From Acidimicrobiales bacterium (GTDB lineage Bacteria > Actinomycetota > Acidimicrobiia > Acidimicrobiales > Palsa-688), in contig DASUWA010000053.1 of the NCBI GenBank assembly GCA_036378675.1, forward strand, positions 1 to 52,067: a stretch of 52,067 nt of DNA, written 5' to 3'. A program made the translations under genes and the position numbers. The number at the start of each line of letters is the position of its first letter. Positions within the stretch are counted from its first letter, which is position 1. This document shows positions 7,027 to 15,019 of the stretch, piece by piece. The notes below the pieces were generated by a model, which made no database searches, had not been told where the DNA came from, and saw only the letters and a list, made by a program, of their open reading frames with translations.

Positions 7027-8457
7027 ATGGGTTTCGCCAAGCGCACGCCGGAAGAGGTCCTGAGCCTGGTTCAGTCCGAGGGCATCGAGATCGTCGACTA
7101 TCGCTTCTCCGACCTGCCGGGTCTCATGCAGCACTACTCCTTGCCGGCGCACGAACTGACGCTGGACAGCTTCGAAGAGGGGTCTGGGTTCGACGGCTCG
7201 TCGATCCGTGGATTCCAGGAGATCCAGGAGTCCGACATGCTCCTGGTCCCGGATCCGAATACCGCGGTCATCGACCCCTTCCGCACTCACAGGACGCTGA
7301 ACCTGAATTGTTTCGTCCGTGACCCCGTCACCGGGGAGTCCTACTCACGCGACCCCCGCTACGTGGCCAGGAAGGCCGAGGACTACCTCGTCTCTACCGG
7401 CATCGCCGATACCGCTTACTTCGGACCCGAGGCCGAGTTCTTCATCTTCAACGACATCCGATTCGATCAGAACTCCCACGAGGGCTATTACCACATCGAT
7501 TCCGTCGAGGGCATCTGGAACTCCGGTAAGGACGAAGGACCGAACCTGGGCTTCAAGCCGCGATACAAGGAGGGTTACTTCCCGGTCCCCCCGATGGATC
7601 ACTTCCAGGACCTTCGCTCCGAGATGATCCTGACCATGGAGAAGCTCGGCATCGAGATCGAGATCCAGCATCACGAGGTCGGCACCGCCGGCCAGGCCGA
7701 AATCGACATGCGGTTCGACACGCTTTCGGCGATGGCGGACAAGCTGATGCTCTACAAGTACGTGGTCAAGAGCGTCGCTCGCTCCCACGGCCTGTCCGCG
7801 ACCTTCATGCCGAAGCCGATCTTCGCCGACAACGGCTCGGGCATGCACGTGCACTCGTCGCTGTGGAAGGGCGGGGAGCCGCTGTTCTACTCGGAGCTCG
7901 GGTACGCCGGACTTTCCGATCTGGGCCGTTGGTACATCGGCGGGTTGTTGGCCCACGCGCCGGCGATCCTTGCGTTCGCCGCCCCGACCACCAACAGCTA
8001 CAAGCGGTTGGTTCCCGGATACGAGGCGCCGGTCAACCTGGTTTACAGCCAGCGGAACCGTTCGGCGGCCTGCCGCATACCTCTCTACTCGAAGAGCCCG
8101 AAGGCCAAGAGGGTCGAGTTCCGGTGCCCCGACCCCTCGTGCAATCCGTACCTCGCTTTCTCGGCGATCCTCATGGCCGGGGTGGACGGGGTTCTGAACA
8201 AGATCGAGCCGCCCGATCCGGTGGACAAGGACCTTTACGACCTTCCCCCCGAGGAGCTCGCCCAGGTCCCGACCGTTCCGGGATCGCTCGAGGACTCGCT
8301 ACGCGCGTTAGAGACCGACAACGACTTCCTCCGCGCCGGCGGCGTCTTCACCGACGACCTGATCGAGACCTGGATCTCGTACAAGCGTGAGCACGAAATC
8401 GATCCCGTCCGGCTCCGCCCGCATCCTTGGGAGTTCATGCTCTACTACGACATCTAG
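7027..8457 (+). CDS. glnA: Glutamine synthetase type I (GlnA1-like, adenylylatable GSI-beta)
   Basis: 476 residues, slightly longer than the GlnA2-like paralogue because it has the GSI-beta insertion. Conserved blocks: [88 protein letters not shown]. The adenylylation segment [10 protein letters not shown] places the regulated tyrosine at residue 404, and the C-terminus ([13 protein letters not shown]) is typical of dodecameric GSI-beta. This is expected to be the main assimilatory enzyme and the target of GlnE (32630-35455). Translation starts at ATG 7027 after GGGGG (7012-7016), a ribosome site at ~10 nt spacing that may be masked by a hairpin. Confidence 0.95.
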   Translation: MGFAKRTPEEVLSLVQSEGIEIVDYRFSDLPGLMQHYSLPAHELTLDSFEEGSGFDGSSIRGFQEIQESDMLLVPDPNTAVIDPFRTHRTLNLNCFVRDPVTGESYSRDPRYVARKAEDYLVSTGIADTAYFGPEAEFFIFNDIRFDQNSHEGYYHIDSVEGIWNSGKDEGPNLGFKPRYKEGYFPVPPMDHFQDLRSEMILTMEKLGIEIEIQHHEVGTAGQAEIDMRFDTLSAMADKLMLYKYVVKSVARSHGLSATFMPKPIFADNGSGMHVHSSLWKGGEPLFYSELGYAGLSDLGRWYIGGLLAHAPAILAFAAPTTNSYKRLVPGYEAPVNLVYSQRNRSAACRIPLYSKSPKAKRVEFRCPDPSCNPYLAFSAILMAGVDGVLNKIEPPDPVDKDLYDLPPEELAQVPTVPGSLEDSLRALETDNDFLRAGGVFTDDLIETWISYKREHEIDPVRLRPHPWEFMLYYDI

Positions 8458-8478
8458 GCAAAAAGCCTTGTAGTTGTT
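8456..8478 (+). terminator. Possible weak terminator after glnA1
   Basis: A 4-bp stem AGGC/GCCT with an AAAAA loop begins in the stop codon and is followed by a T-rich run (TTGTAGTTGTT). The stem is short for an intrinsic terminator. Confidence 0.3.
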
Positions 8479-8505
8479 GGGCCCTAGGCGCTTCTCGGAT
8501 GGGCG

Positions 8506-9336
8506 TCAGGATGGAGACTTCTGGCTAGGGTCGTCCAGGTAGATGGGCGTCCTGCCTTCGCGTCGCGCGCGGATCATCTCCTCGAAGTTTCCGGTGAGGT
8601 TGCGGACGTAGAGCTGGGAGATCCCTTCATGGCGCATGTGAGATTCAAGGCTTGCTGAGTCGAGGCCAGCCCAAAGCACCCGCTTCGTTAGCTCGACGCC
8701 CACCCGGCTCCAACCGGAGATCCGGGCTGCCATCTCGTAGCACACCTTTAGTAGCTGGTCGCCAGGGACCACCTGTGAAACGAGCCCGATCCGCTCGGCC
8801 TCGATGGCGTCCACGTCCCGTCCCGTGAGCATGATCTCGAATGCGCGCGAGGATCCGATTGCCCGAGGGAGCAGGTAGCTCAAACCGAGTTCCGACGACG
8901 ACAGCCCGTTGTTGATCCCGGCCGCTCGGAAATAAGCACCGTGCGAGGCGACACGGATATCGAACGCGAGCGACAGGCAGAACCCACCACCGATGGCGGC
9001 TCCGTTGATGGCGCCGATCACGGGCTGGTGCATCTTGCGAATCGTGAGGATCACGTCGTCGAGCAACTCCATTGCCCGCAACGAGATCGATGGAACGGTC
9101 AACCCATCGATGTTCGGGATCCGACCAGAATCGACGAGATCCGCCCCTGAGCAGAAACCTCGACCGGCACCCGTTACGACCACGACCCTCGTGGAATTGT
9201 CAAGGTTGATGTCCTCGAGCGCCTCGCGAAACGGGATCATCACGTCGAAGGCCATCGCGTTCATGCGCTCGGGCCTGTTGAGGGTCACCAACGTCACGTC
9301 GGGACGCGGTCGTTCGATCAGGAGGAAGTCGGCCAT
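8506..9336 (-). CDS. Enoyl-CoA hydratase/isomerase (crotonase) family protein
   Basis: 276 residues from ATG 9336. It has the crotonase N-terminal strand pattern (VTLVTLNRPERMNAM), the oxyanion-hole segment GAGRGFCSGADL and the second oxyanion loop AINGAAIGGGFCLSLAFDIRVAS. A retained Glu in SSSELGLSYLLPR sits where enoyl-CoA hydratases carry their second catalytic acid. The C-terminal region (LTKRVLWAGLDSASLESHMRHEG) resembles mycobacterial EchA paralogues. It acts on a CoA thioester in the cytosol, probably in fatty-acid or sterol-type beta-oxidation, but the substrate is unknown. A TAACTT 9 nt upstream of the start could be the -10 box. It is separated by 33 bp from the methyltransferase gene at its upstream side, both on the minus strand, so they may share a transcript. 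Confidence 0.88.
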   Translation of the reverse strand: MADFLLIERPRPDVTLVTLNRPERMNAMAFDVMIPFREALEDINLDNSTRVVVVTGAGRGFCSGADLVDSGRIPNIDGLTVPSISLRAMELLDDVILTIRKMHQPVIGAINGAAIGGGFCLSLAFDIRVASHGAYFRAAGINNGLSSSELGLSYLLPRAIGSSRAFEIMLTGRDVDAIEAERIGLVSQVVPGDQLLKVCYEMAARISGWSRVGVELTKRVLWAGLDSASLESHMRHEGISQLYVRNLTGNFEEMIRARREGRTPIYLDDPSQKSPS

Positions 9337-9369
9337 GAGCAGGCCAAGTTAGCGCCAGAAGGCAACTGG

Positions 9370-9999
9370 TTACGCCGAGCGGAACCCTTCAGCGACGATC
9401 ACGTAGAAGCGTCCACCGAACAGGATCTCTCCTCCTACTTCGTCAGCGAGGACCTGAGGATCGAAATGTCGGCGGAAGATGTGCCATTGGCTTCCATCCG
9501 GCAAAGTGCGGTGCTGCCAGTGTTCCGCGGGGACTCCCTCGGGCCGTCCGGCATCGAGAATGACGAGCTCTGAAGAGAGTCGTTTTGCCTCGTTCAGCAA
9601 TGTGGCTCTGCTGTCCGGTTCCAAGAGGCCGTATATGTGGGTGGCGAACACCCGAGAGATCGATCGGTCGTGCACCGGCAGATGCATAGCATCGGCGCGA
9701 ACGGCAGGGACCGTCGGGCATCTACGACGGATTGTCAGAAGCGCCGATTGGCTTTGGTCGAGTGCGACGCCCCATCCGGGTAATAGGTCGGTGAAGGTGC
9801 CGGGTCCCGCGCCGACCTCCAGGAACGAGACAGGTGGGAGTGAGGCGAGGACGCGTTCGACGTCGTGGGCCTCCGAAGCGATCTCTTGCTCCGACACCTC
9901 CACCCCGAGTCCCTGCCAGTAGCTGACCGCGTTCGCGAGTCCGGGAACCCCCTGGGCAACTCGACATTCGTAATAGTCCCATAGGTCCCGCTGAGTCAT
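9370..9999 (-). CDS. Class I SAM-dependent methyltransferase
   Basis: 209 residues. Motif I is clear at about residues 57-67 (FLEVGAGPGTFTDLLPG), preceded by a helical N-terminus. VALDQSQSALLTIRRRCPTVPAVRADAMHLPV gives the acidic adenosine-ribose motif and the post-motif II region. The core is a Rossmann-like methyltransferase of the type annotated as Methyltransf_11/25. No substrate-recognition domain or partner gene suggests the acceptor. It lies 9 nt downstream of the permease gene stop on the same strand, so it may be the third gene of the arsR-permease operon, which hints at a link to metal or metalloid handling but does not prove it. Confidence 0.82.
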   Translation of the reverse strand: MTQRDLWDYYECRVAQGVPGLANAVSYWQGLGVEVSEQEIASEAHDVERVLASLPPVSFLEVGAGPGTFTDLLPGWGVALDQSQSALLTIRRRCPTVPAVRADAMHLPVHDRSISRVFATHIYGLLEPDSRATLLNEAKRLSSELVILDAGRPEGVPAEHWQHRTLPDGSQWHIFRRHFDPQVLADEVGGEILFGGRFYVIVAEGFRSA

Positions 10000-10008
10000 C
10001 GCGCTGGC

Positions 10009-11241
10009 TCAGTGGCTGGTGTGCGTCTGCTCAGGATGCCGGTGCGCGTGGTGATCATGGTGATCATGGCCGTGATCACCGTGGTGATGTTCGTGCTCGT
10101 CGTCGGGGCCGCCGCCCATCATGCGCAACATAGGGATCCCACCGGTGCGAACGAATCGAAAGACGAGGGCTGCGGCGAGCAATAGGAACACGATGTTCAG
10201 CACCGTGGTGTAGTTCCAGTGGATAGAAGCCTCGATGACCTTGGCGTGACGCGCAGTCGGCACAAGCCCCGCTGCGTCGAACAGGAACTCGATCGCGTAA
10301 CCGGCCAAGGCCATCGTCGCGTAGAAGACGGCAAGTATGAACAGCATCATCCGGGTGCCGTAGTACTTCCGGTAGATGGCCAGGATCGGGATGATCAGCA
10401 GGTCCGCGAAGATGAAGGCAACCACACCACCGAAGCTGATCCCACCGTTCCATAAGACGGCAGCGAGTGGGACGTTCCCGATCGAGCACACGAAACTCAG
10501 CAGGCTCACGATCGGGCCGATCAGGGGCCCCCAGGCTTTCGCCACCGCTGAGTTCGACGTGAAGAAGAGGTGACGCCAGAAATCGTTTGGTACCCATGCG
10601 GCGACGGCTCCGGCGATGAGAAGCCCGATGACGATGTCTCGCAAGACGGCTGCCCATTCCATAACGAAGATGTGCGACACCGAAGTGGCACCGTTGGCTG
10701 AAAGCAGCCGCTTCCCGAAACTTGCGTCCCCCCGTATGGACATGTCCATGGCGGCGTGACCCTCCATAGACCCCGCCAGCGCCCGATCGGCCTGCGTGTG
10801 TGCTTCGTCGAGCAGGCGTTGGCGGAGGAACAAGCGAAACGCCAAGGCCACCAGGACGATCATGATGGGTCCGCCTACGAACTCGGCGAGGGTGAACTGC
10901 CAGCCGATCAGAAGTGCGAGGATGATGCCGAGTTCGATGACCAGATTGGTCGAGGCGATCTCGAACGCCATCGCCGACGTGAAACTCGCCCCCTTGCGGA
11001 ACAGGGCTCGAGCGAGCGCGACGGCCGCGTAGGAGCACGAGGACGATGCAGCCCCAAAGGCCGTCGCAGTTGCGATGCTCTTCGGCTGGTCGCTGCCGAG
11101 CAACCGTACGACCGTGCCTCGCCGGATGACCGCTTGCACGACCGCGGACAGTCCGAAACCGAGGATGAGAGCCCAGAGGACCTCCCACGTCATCGAACCG
11201 GCTATCCCGAGCGCGTGGCCGATCGCGTGGATGGCGCTCAT
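10009..11241 (-). CDS. COG0701 permease (ArsP / SO_0444 metal-efflux superfamily) with His-rich tail
   Basis: 410 residues with about eight to ten hydrophobic segments. Two inverted repeats typical of the permease family are visible, including ASSSCSYAAVALARALFRKG and ASTNLVIELGIILALLIGWQFTLAEFVGGP in the first half and VCSIGNVPLAAVLWNGGISFGG in the second. These cysteine-containing membrane motifs resemble the SO_0444-type Cu/Zn exporters and ArsP. The last ~30 residues are extremely rich in His and Asp/Glu, a likely cytosolic metal-binding tail. The start ATG overlaps the stop of the arsR-like gene by 4 nt (ATGA), so the two are translationally coupled. Function is inferred as efflux of a soft or borderline metal (Zn, Cu, Ni, Co) or arsenical; the His tail favours Zn/Ni/Cu over arsenic. 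Confidence 0.82.
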   Translation of the reverse strand: MSAIHAIGHALGIAGSMTWEVLWALILGFGLSAVVQAVIRRGTVVRLLGSDQPKSIATATAFGAASSSCSYAAVALARALFRKGASFTSAMAFEIASTNLVIELGIILALLIGWQFTLAEFVGGPIMIVLVALAFRLFLRQRLLDEAHTQADRALAGSMEGHAAMDMSIRGDASFGKRLLSANGATSVSHIFVMEWAAVLRDIVIGLLIAGAVAAWVPNDFWRHLFFTSNSAVAKAWGPLIGPIVSLLSFVCSIGNVPLAAVLWNGGISFGGVVAFIFADLLIIPILAIYRKYYGTRMMLFILAVFYATMALAGYAIEFLFDAAGLVPTARHAKVIEASIHWNYTTVLNIVFLLLAAALVFRFVRTGGIPMLRMMGGGPDDEHEHHHGDHGHDHHDHHAHRHPEQTHTSH

Positions 11242-11657
11242 GGTTCGTCAGGAGGTTCGTCAGGAGCCGACGGCGCCGCAATGTTGAGCAAGTCACGCAG
11301 GCAATGCTCCAACAACCGATGCGGGAAGCCAGGCGCCAGCGAGTAGAAGACGAGTCGTCCCTCTTTGCGGAACGTCACGAGGCCGGCGGTGCGGAGCATC
11401 CGGAGGGCGTAGGAGGCTGCGTCCTCGCTTATGTCCAGCGCGAGCGCTATATCCCCGACGCAGAGTCGCTCGACGCCGGAGAGCGCGAAGAGGATCCGTG
11501 AGCGAACCGGATCGGCCAGCAGTCCGAGCAGGCCAGCTAGCCGGCCCGCGTCGTCGGGGGATATCAACGCGTCCCGGGTAACTTCTACAGCCTGGGCGTC
11601 GACGGGATGGTCGTGGTCTAGCGAGCTCACGTCGCCAGCATATCCGCATATTCTCAC
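11238..11657 (-). CDS. ArsR/SmtB-family metal-responsive repressor
   Basis: Up to 139 residues. The winged-helix core covers ADPVRSRILFALSG, LCVGDIALALDISEDAASYALRMLRTAGLV and FRKEGRLVFYSLAPG, standard for ArsR/SmtB. Candidate metal ligands are the Cys in ERLCVGD (the alpha-3 site), His residues in the N-terminal DHDH segment and the His/Cys residues in FPHRLLEHC near the C-terminus. The open frame starts at GTG 11657, but that codon lies inside the perfect inverted repeat 11646-11676. GTG 11630 (VSSLDHDH) is an alternative start that leaves the operator untranslated. It heads an operon with the permease (4-nt overlap). Expected behaviour: apo-repressor binds its own promoter and metal binding releases it. 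Confidence 0.88.
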   Translation of the reverse strand: MRICGYAGDVSSLDHDHPVDAQAVEVTRDALISPDDAGRLAGLLGLLADPVRSRILFALSGVERLCVGDIALALDISEDAASYALRMLRTAGLVTFRKEGRLVFYSLAPGFPHRLLEHCLRDLLNIAAPSAPDEPPDEP

Positions 11658-11676
11658 GGATGTGCGGAGAATATGC
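11646..11676. promoter_or_regulatory. Operator: perfect 10-bp inverted repeat at the arsR start
   Basis: GCATATTCTC (11646-11655) and GAGAATATGC (11667-11676) are exact inverted copies separated by 11 bp. AT-rich 12-2-12-like dyads at this position are the usual binding sites of ArsR/SmtB repressors. Confidence 0.75.
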
Positions 11677-11694
11677 CACAGGCTCCTGCTAGAC

Positions 11695-11716
11695 CCGCCG
11701 GCGGCGCCACCGGCGG
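11695..11716. repeat. GC-rich inverted repeat upstream of arsR
   Basis: CCGCCGG and CCGGCGG are exact inverted copies with an 8-nt loop. On the minus strand it lies between the nested palindrome and the arsR operator, and could act as an attenuating hairpin in the arsR leader. No T-run follows it. Confidence 0.45.
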
Positions 11717-11724
11717 AATTTCAT

Positions 11725-11771
11725 GTCTACTGGGTAGACTTAAGGAACTATAGTTCCCTTTCTCTACCCAG
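11725..11771. promoter_or_regulatory. Nested palindromes of unknown role
   Basis: Three overlapping dyads share this 47-bp stretch: GTCTAC-TGG-GTAGAC (11725-11739), CTGGGTAGA/TCTACCCAG (11730-11738 and 11763-11771), and the perfect 14-bp palindrome GGAACTATAGTTCC (11744-11757) in the centre. The outer and inner dyads are concentric to within about one base. It is AT-richer than its surroundings and lies between the small exported-peptide gene and arsR, both on the minus strand. It could be a second operator or a structured mRNA end. Confidence 0.6.
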
Positions 11772-11885
11772 GTCGCAAGATACAGCGTCAACCTGATGGT
11801 CAATCGGGGTGCCGAAACCCCTCTGGCCTCCCTCCGAAACGCGATCGGCGCGGAGGCGGGCACGCTAGGCGGGCCGAGAACTCCC

Positions 11886-12083
11886 CTAGAGCTGGTGGCA
11901 GTCGGCCGGCCCGTTGGGGGCGTACCCGACCTGGATGTGCAGCCCGCCGGGCCCGTTGACGACGACGCATGCTGGCGGCGCGGTCGTTGCCGCGTGAGGC
12001 TTCGCGCTCGCACCGGGCATCAGCAGGTACAACCCGCCGCCAACCGTCGCGGCTGTCACCGCTACCAGAACTCGACGCTTCAT
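11886..12083 (-). CDS. Small exported protein, unknown function
   Basis: 65 residues from ATG 12083, preceded by a strong ribosome site (GGGGAGGAAGACG before ATG). The N-terminus is a convincing Sec signal peptide: MKRR, a hydrophobic stretch VLVAVTAATVGGGLYLLM and a cleavage-like PGASA. The mature part is only ~38 residues, with two cysteines (APPACVVV and ADCHQL) that could form one disulfide, and several Gly/Pro. I do not recognise a family. It lies upstream of the palindrome cluster and the arsR operon on the same strand. The ribosome site plus signal peptide make it more likely real than a chance ORF. Confidence 0.6.
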   Translation of the reverse strand: MKRRVLVAVTAATVGGGLYLLMPGASAKPHAATTAPPACVVVNGPGGLHIQVGYAPNGPADCHQL

Positions 12084-12232
12084 CGTCTTCCTCCCCTAGG
12101 GCCCCAGCGCGAACGCCCCAGAGGAGGATATATAGGCCGCATTGGGACTGTCGAGCGCCAACGGTCGCTAACGGCCCAAACCCGACGAATCCCTACCGAG
12201 CGCAGAGCCAGGACAACGGTCGCGAGTTCTCC

Positions 12233-12943
12233 TTATGAGAACGGCGACCAGCTGGAGGTGCGCAGGAGACGGCTGGTCCACTGGTCTCGGACCTCGAGCG
12301 CGTCGTGCATCCAAGTGCCGGGAGCCTTGAACTTGGCCGGGACTGCGGTGGTGAACAGGGCCAGCAGAGCCTGGTTGTCGACCACGCGCTGCCAGAGCAC
12401 GATCTCGCGACGCCGGCCGGTACCGAACGACGGCTGAAACGCCCCGACCATCTCGAGGAGCGGGTTGGGCCGTCGAAGGCTCGGCGCGTACTGGTTGCCG
12501 GCCTTGGTGATGTAGTCGTGAACCATTCCCTCGTGGGGATATGCGGTGTCCTCCATGTAAAGGACGAGGTCATGGGAGACGGGCTCGACCGGAACCGATG
12601 TCAAGTCGATCTCCTGCAGGCCGGACCACGGAAGCGGCCTGAGGAGTTTGGACGTCGAGTCATGTCGAAGCCGGTCAACCTTGCCTGCCCAGTCCCTCAA
12701 GTCGCCGTCGTGGATTCGGTCGGCCAGCCGGCGCCATGCTTCGGCGTCGCGGAGGGCCGTGATGGTGATCACGTTGTACGCCGCGCCAGTGCCATGCACG
12801 TGGTCGAGGTACCAGAGAAGGCGGGCGTCATCGGTCGAGGCGAGCTTTTCGATGTAGCCCCCGGATCCTCGGTATGCCTCTTCGAAATCATCCTCGTGAC
12901 GGCCGATGACGCTGTGAGTTTCGTGCAGCAGCAGGGTGCCCAT
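12233..12943 (-). CDS. Hypothetical protein, possible dimeric alpha/beta-barrel (NIPSNAP/EthD-like) repeat
   Basis: 236 residues from ATG 12943. I do not recognise it firmly. Two halves look alike: GTLLLHETHSVIGRHEDDFEEAYR followed by LLWYLDHVHGTGAAYNVITITALRDAEAWRRLADRI, then DLVLYMEDTAYPHEGMVHDYI and MVGAFQPSFGTGRRREIVLWQRVVDNQALLALF. Each carries a hydrophobic strand, an acidic helix and a His/Trp-containing strand, as in NIPSNAP or EthD ferredoxin-like barrels. No signal peptide or membrane segment. A TTG at 12967 with AAGGAG only 1 nt upstream is an alternative start with poor spacing; CAGACT 8 nt before ATG 12943 could be a -10 box. It is divergent from the SpoIIE phosphatase gene. Confidence 0.6.
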   Translation of the reverse strand: MGTLLLHETHSVIGRHEDDFEEAYRGSGGYIEKLASTDDARLLWYLDHVHGTGAAYNVITITALRDAEAWRRLADRIHDGDLRDWAGKVDRLRHDSTSKLLRPLPWSGLQEIDLTSVPVEPVSHDLVLYMEDTAYPHEGMVHDYITKAGNQYAPSLRRPNPLLEMVGAFQPSFGTGRRREIVLWQRVVDNQALLALFTTAVPAKFKAPGTWMHDALEVRDQWTSRLLRTSSWSPFS

Positions 12944-12992
12944 GCGGGCAGAGTCTGATGGAAGCAATCTCCTTGCGACAAGTGACAGGGCT

Positions 12993-12998
12993 TAGACT
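12993..12998 (+). promoter_or_regulatory. -10 box (TAGACT) of the SpoIIE/STAS/kinase operon
   Basis: TAGACT ends 6 nt before GTG 13005 and no ribosome site is present, suggesting a leaderless mRNA starting at the GTG. Confidence 0.5.
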
Positions 12999-13004
12999 CC
13001 CGGC

Positions 13005-14717
13005 GTGCCGAGGGGGGCTCTGTCAGAAGAATCAGAAGAAGTAGTCAGTCCACAATCTGACGCGCCGCCGAAAGTCCGATCGGACGAAGCCGACGAGTCA
13101 ACATCGGCAGCGGTCGTGGCAGACAAGGCGCGCCCCGGTCGGACCGTGGCCCTGGTGATTTTCCTGACAGGCCTCGTGGTAGTGGGGCTCCTCACTTGGG
13201 CCTCGTGGCGCTCATTTCAAGACAACGAATCCCGGCTCCTTGCTTCCCACGCCAAGGAAGCCGCGCAAGTAATCAACGCCGCGGTGCCAAGCGTCCAGAC
13301 GCCTCTGGCCGCGGCAGCGGAGCTGGCGGATGCGACGGGGGGCAACCGGAACGACTTCACCGAGTTCATCCAGTCGTTCGTCGGCAAGCAAGCGCCCTTC
13401 GTGTCAGCATCGCTTTGGCGCCTCGACGAACCGACAGCCGGGCCGCTGGCCGTCGTCGGTGCCAGCCCGATGCTGGCGGACAAGCCCGGTCGAGCGGAGG
13501 ATTTCTTCAGTCGCGTCAGCCGCACCTCGACTCTCGGCGTGACCGACTTGCTGGAGGGACCGTCGCGACGGCTCGGGTATGAGTACCACTTCGCCAACCG
13601 AGGACCGTTCGCCGCTTACGCGGAGGCGGCGCTTCCGGCCGACCGCCGAGCGACGATAGCCCGCAACGCAGCCTTCTCGGAGTTGCACTACGCGATCTAC
13701 CTGGGCAACGGCACTGAGGCCGCCAACCTGTTGACAACCGATTCGACACAGCCGCTCACCAAGTCCACGCACTCGAAGGTCGTGGTGCCGTTCGGCGACA
13801 GTGCGCTGACCCTCGTCTTTTCTCCGCGCGGTACTTTGGGTGGCGCCCTCGCGGCGGACCTGCCGTGGATCATCGCCGGCGCGGGAGTCGTGTTTGCTGC
13901 CGGAGCGGCTCTAGCCGCGGAGACCCTGCAGCGCCGTCGGCGTCGCGCTGAGGACCTCGCCGGCGCGCTCGACGTGGCCGCCGCCGAAGCGAGAGCGCTC
14001 TACGCGGAACAGCGCTCGATCGCGCTCACGCTGGAGCAAGCCCTTCTTCCTGAGTCGCTGCCTCAACTCGAAGGTCTCGAGGCGGGGTGTCGCTACGAGC
14101 CGGGAACCATGGGCGTCGAGATTGGCGGCGACTGGTACGACCTTGTTCCCCTCGGCGACGGCAGCGTCTTCTTCGCTATTGGTGACGTGTCCGGGCGGGG
14201 CGTCCGGGCCGCGGCTGTGATGGCGCGGCTTCGCTTCGCGATGTTGGCATACGCCGACCAGGGCGACCCGCCCGACGAGGTTCTTCGGAAGCTTTCCTCG
14301 CTGCTACACATCGAGGACAGCGGGCACTTCGCGACGGCCCTATGCGGCCTGATCCGAGCGGATCGCCACGAAGTGGTCGTTGCCAACGCTGGGCACCTTC
14401 CGTTCCTGGTTCTCGACGGGAGTTCCTCGAGGTTCATCGTCGAGGACGTCGGGCCGCCCATAGGTGTCACAGAGCACCCCGTTTACCGGGTTGCCACGAT
14501 CCACGTTCCGCCGAGGGCGACTCTGCTCGGGTTCACCGACGGCCTGATCGAGCGCAAGGGCGAGTCCATCGACGTCGGCCTCGGTCGCCTCGGCGTAGTT
14601 GCCCGGAGCAACCAGCATCTGTCACTCGACGCGATGATCACGTCGGTTGTCGAGGAGCTCACCCGTGAGGGCACGGATGACGACGCAGCGATCCTTGGTG
14701 TGCGATGGACGACCTAA
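13005..14717 (+). CDS. Membrane-bound SpoIIE/RsbU-type PP2C phosphatase with extracytoplasmic sensor
   Basis: 570 residues. A ~45-residue acidic cytosolic N-terminus is followed by TM1 (about 46-67), an extracytoplasmic domain of ~215 residues (a CHASE-like sensor by position), TM2 (about 286-307), a short coiled-coil-like helix (EDLAGALDVAAAEARALYAEQRS) and a SpoIIE phosphatase domain. Metal-binding motifs are intact: EIGGDWYDLV, FAIGDVSGRG, VVANAGHLPF, GFTDGLIE and DDAAIL. It should dephosphorylate the STAS protein encoded next, freeing it to capture the anti-sigma kinase. It overlaps the STAS gene by 13 nt. The ligand sensed outside the membrane is unknown. Confidence 0.9.
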   Translation: MPRGALSEESEEVVSPQSDAPPKVRSDEADESTSAAVVADKARPGRTVALVIFLTGLVVVGLLTWASWRSFQDNESRLLASHAKEAAQVINAAVPSVQTPLAAAAELADATGGNRNDFTEFIQSFVGKQAPFVSASLWRLDEPTAGPLAVVGASPMLADKPGRAEDFFSRVSRTSTLGVTDLLEGPSRRLGYEYHFANRGPFAAYAEAALPADRRATIARNAAFSELHYAIYLGNGTEAANLLTTDSTQPLTKSTHSKVVVPFGDSALTLVFSPRGTLGGALAADLPWIIAGAGVVFAAGAALAAETLQRRRRRAEDLAGALDVAAAEARALYAEQRSIALTLEQALLPESLPQLEGLEAGCRYEPGTMGVEIGGDWYDLVPLGDGSVFFAIGDVSGRGVRAAAVMARLRFAMLAYADQGDPPDEVLRKLSSLLHIEDSGHFATALCGLIRADRHEVVVANAGHLPFLVLDGSSSRFIVEDVGPPIGVTEHPVYRVATIHVPPRATLLGFTDGLIERKGESIDVGLGRLGVVARSNQHLSLDAMITSVVEELTREGTDDDAAILGVRWTT

Positions 14718-15019
14718 ACGCGCCTCTGAGCGTCTCCACCACGGATACACCAGCGGGCCCGGTGATAACGGTCGGCGGCGAGTTGGACGCTTCGAACATT
14801 GACCGGTTGCGCTCGGAGGTCGATTCCCAGCTCGCCAGTCGCCCGGAGACGCTGAAGTTCGATCTCTCGGGAATCACCTTCATGGACACCAGTGCGATCG
14901 CGTTGCTGATCTCGACCACGAAGACCGGCGTTCCCGTACGTATCCTGGCCCCTTCGGTTCCGGTAAGGACTGTCATCGAGATGACCGGACTCGCCGATGT
15001 CCTGGTCATGGAGCCATGA
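14705..15019 (+). CDS. Anti-sigma factor antagonist (STAS, RsbV/SpoIIAA-like)
   Basis: 104 residues. Shows the STAS fold signature: ITVGGELDASNIDRLRSEV, LKFDLSGITFMDTSAIALLI with the phosphorylatable Ser/Thr in the MDTSA loop (family DSSG), and VIEMTGLADVL. In its unphosphorylated form it binds the RsbW-like kinase and releases the sigma factor; phosphorylation by the kinase inactivates it. Its start overlaps the phosphatase gene and its stop overlaps the kinase gene (ATGA), so the three-protein switch is made from one message. The position after the phospho-site is Ala instead of the usual Gly, a mild deviation. Confidence 0.88.
   Translation: MDDLNAPLSVSTTDTPAGPVITVGGELDASNIDRLRSEVDSQLASRPETLKFDLSGITFMDTSAIALLISTTKTGVPVRILAPSVPVRTVIEMTGLADVLVMEP

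Noticed and set aside
10756-11346. 196-codon plus-strand frame across the permease/arsR junction
   Set aside because: Antisense to two confident genes; low-complexity charged translation.
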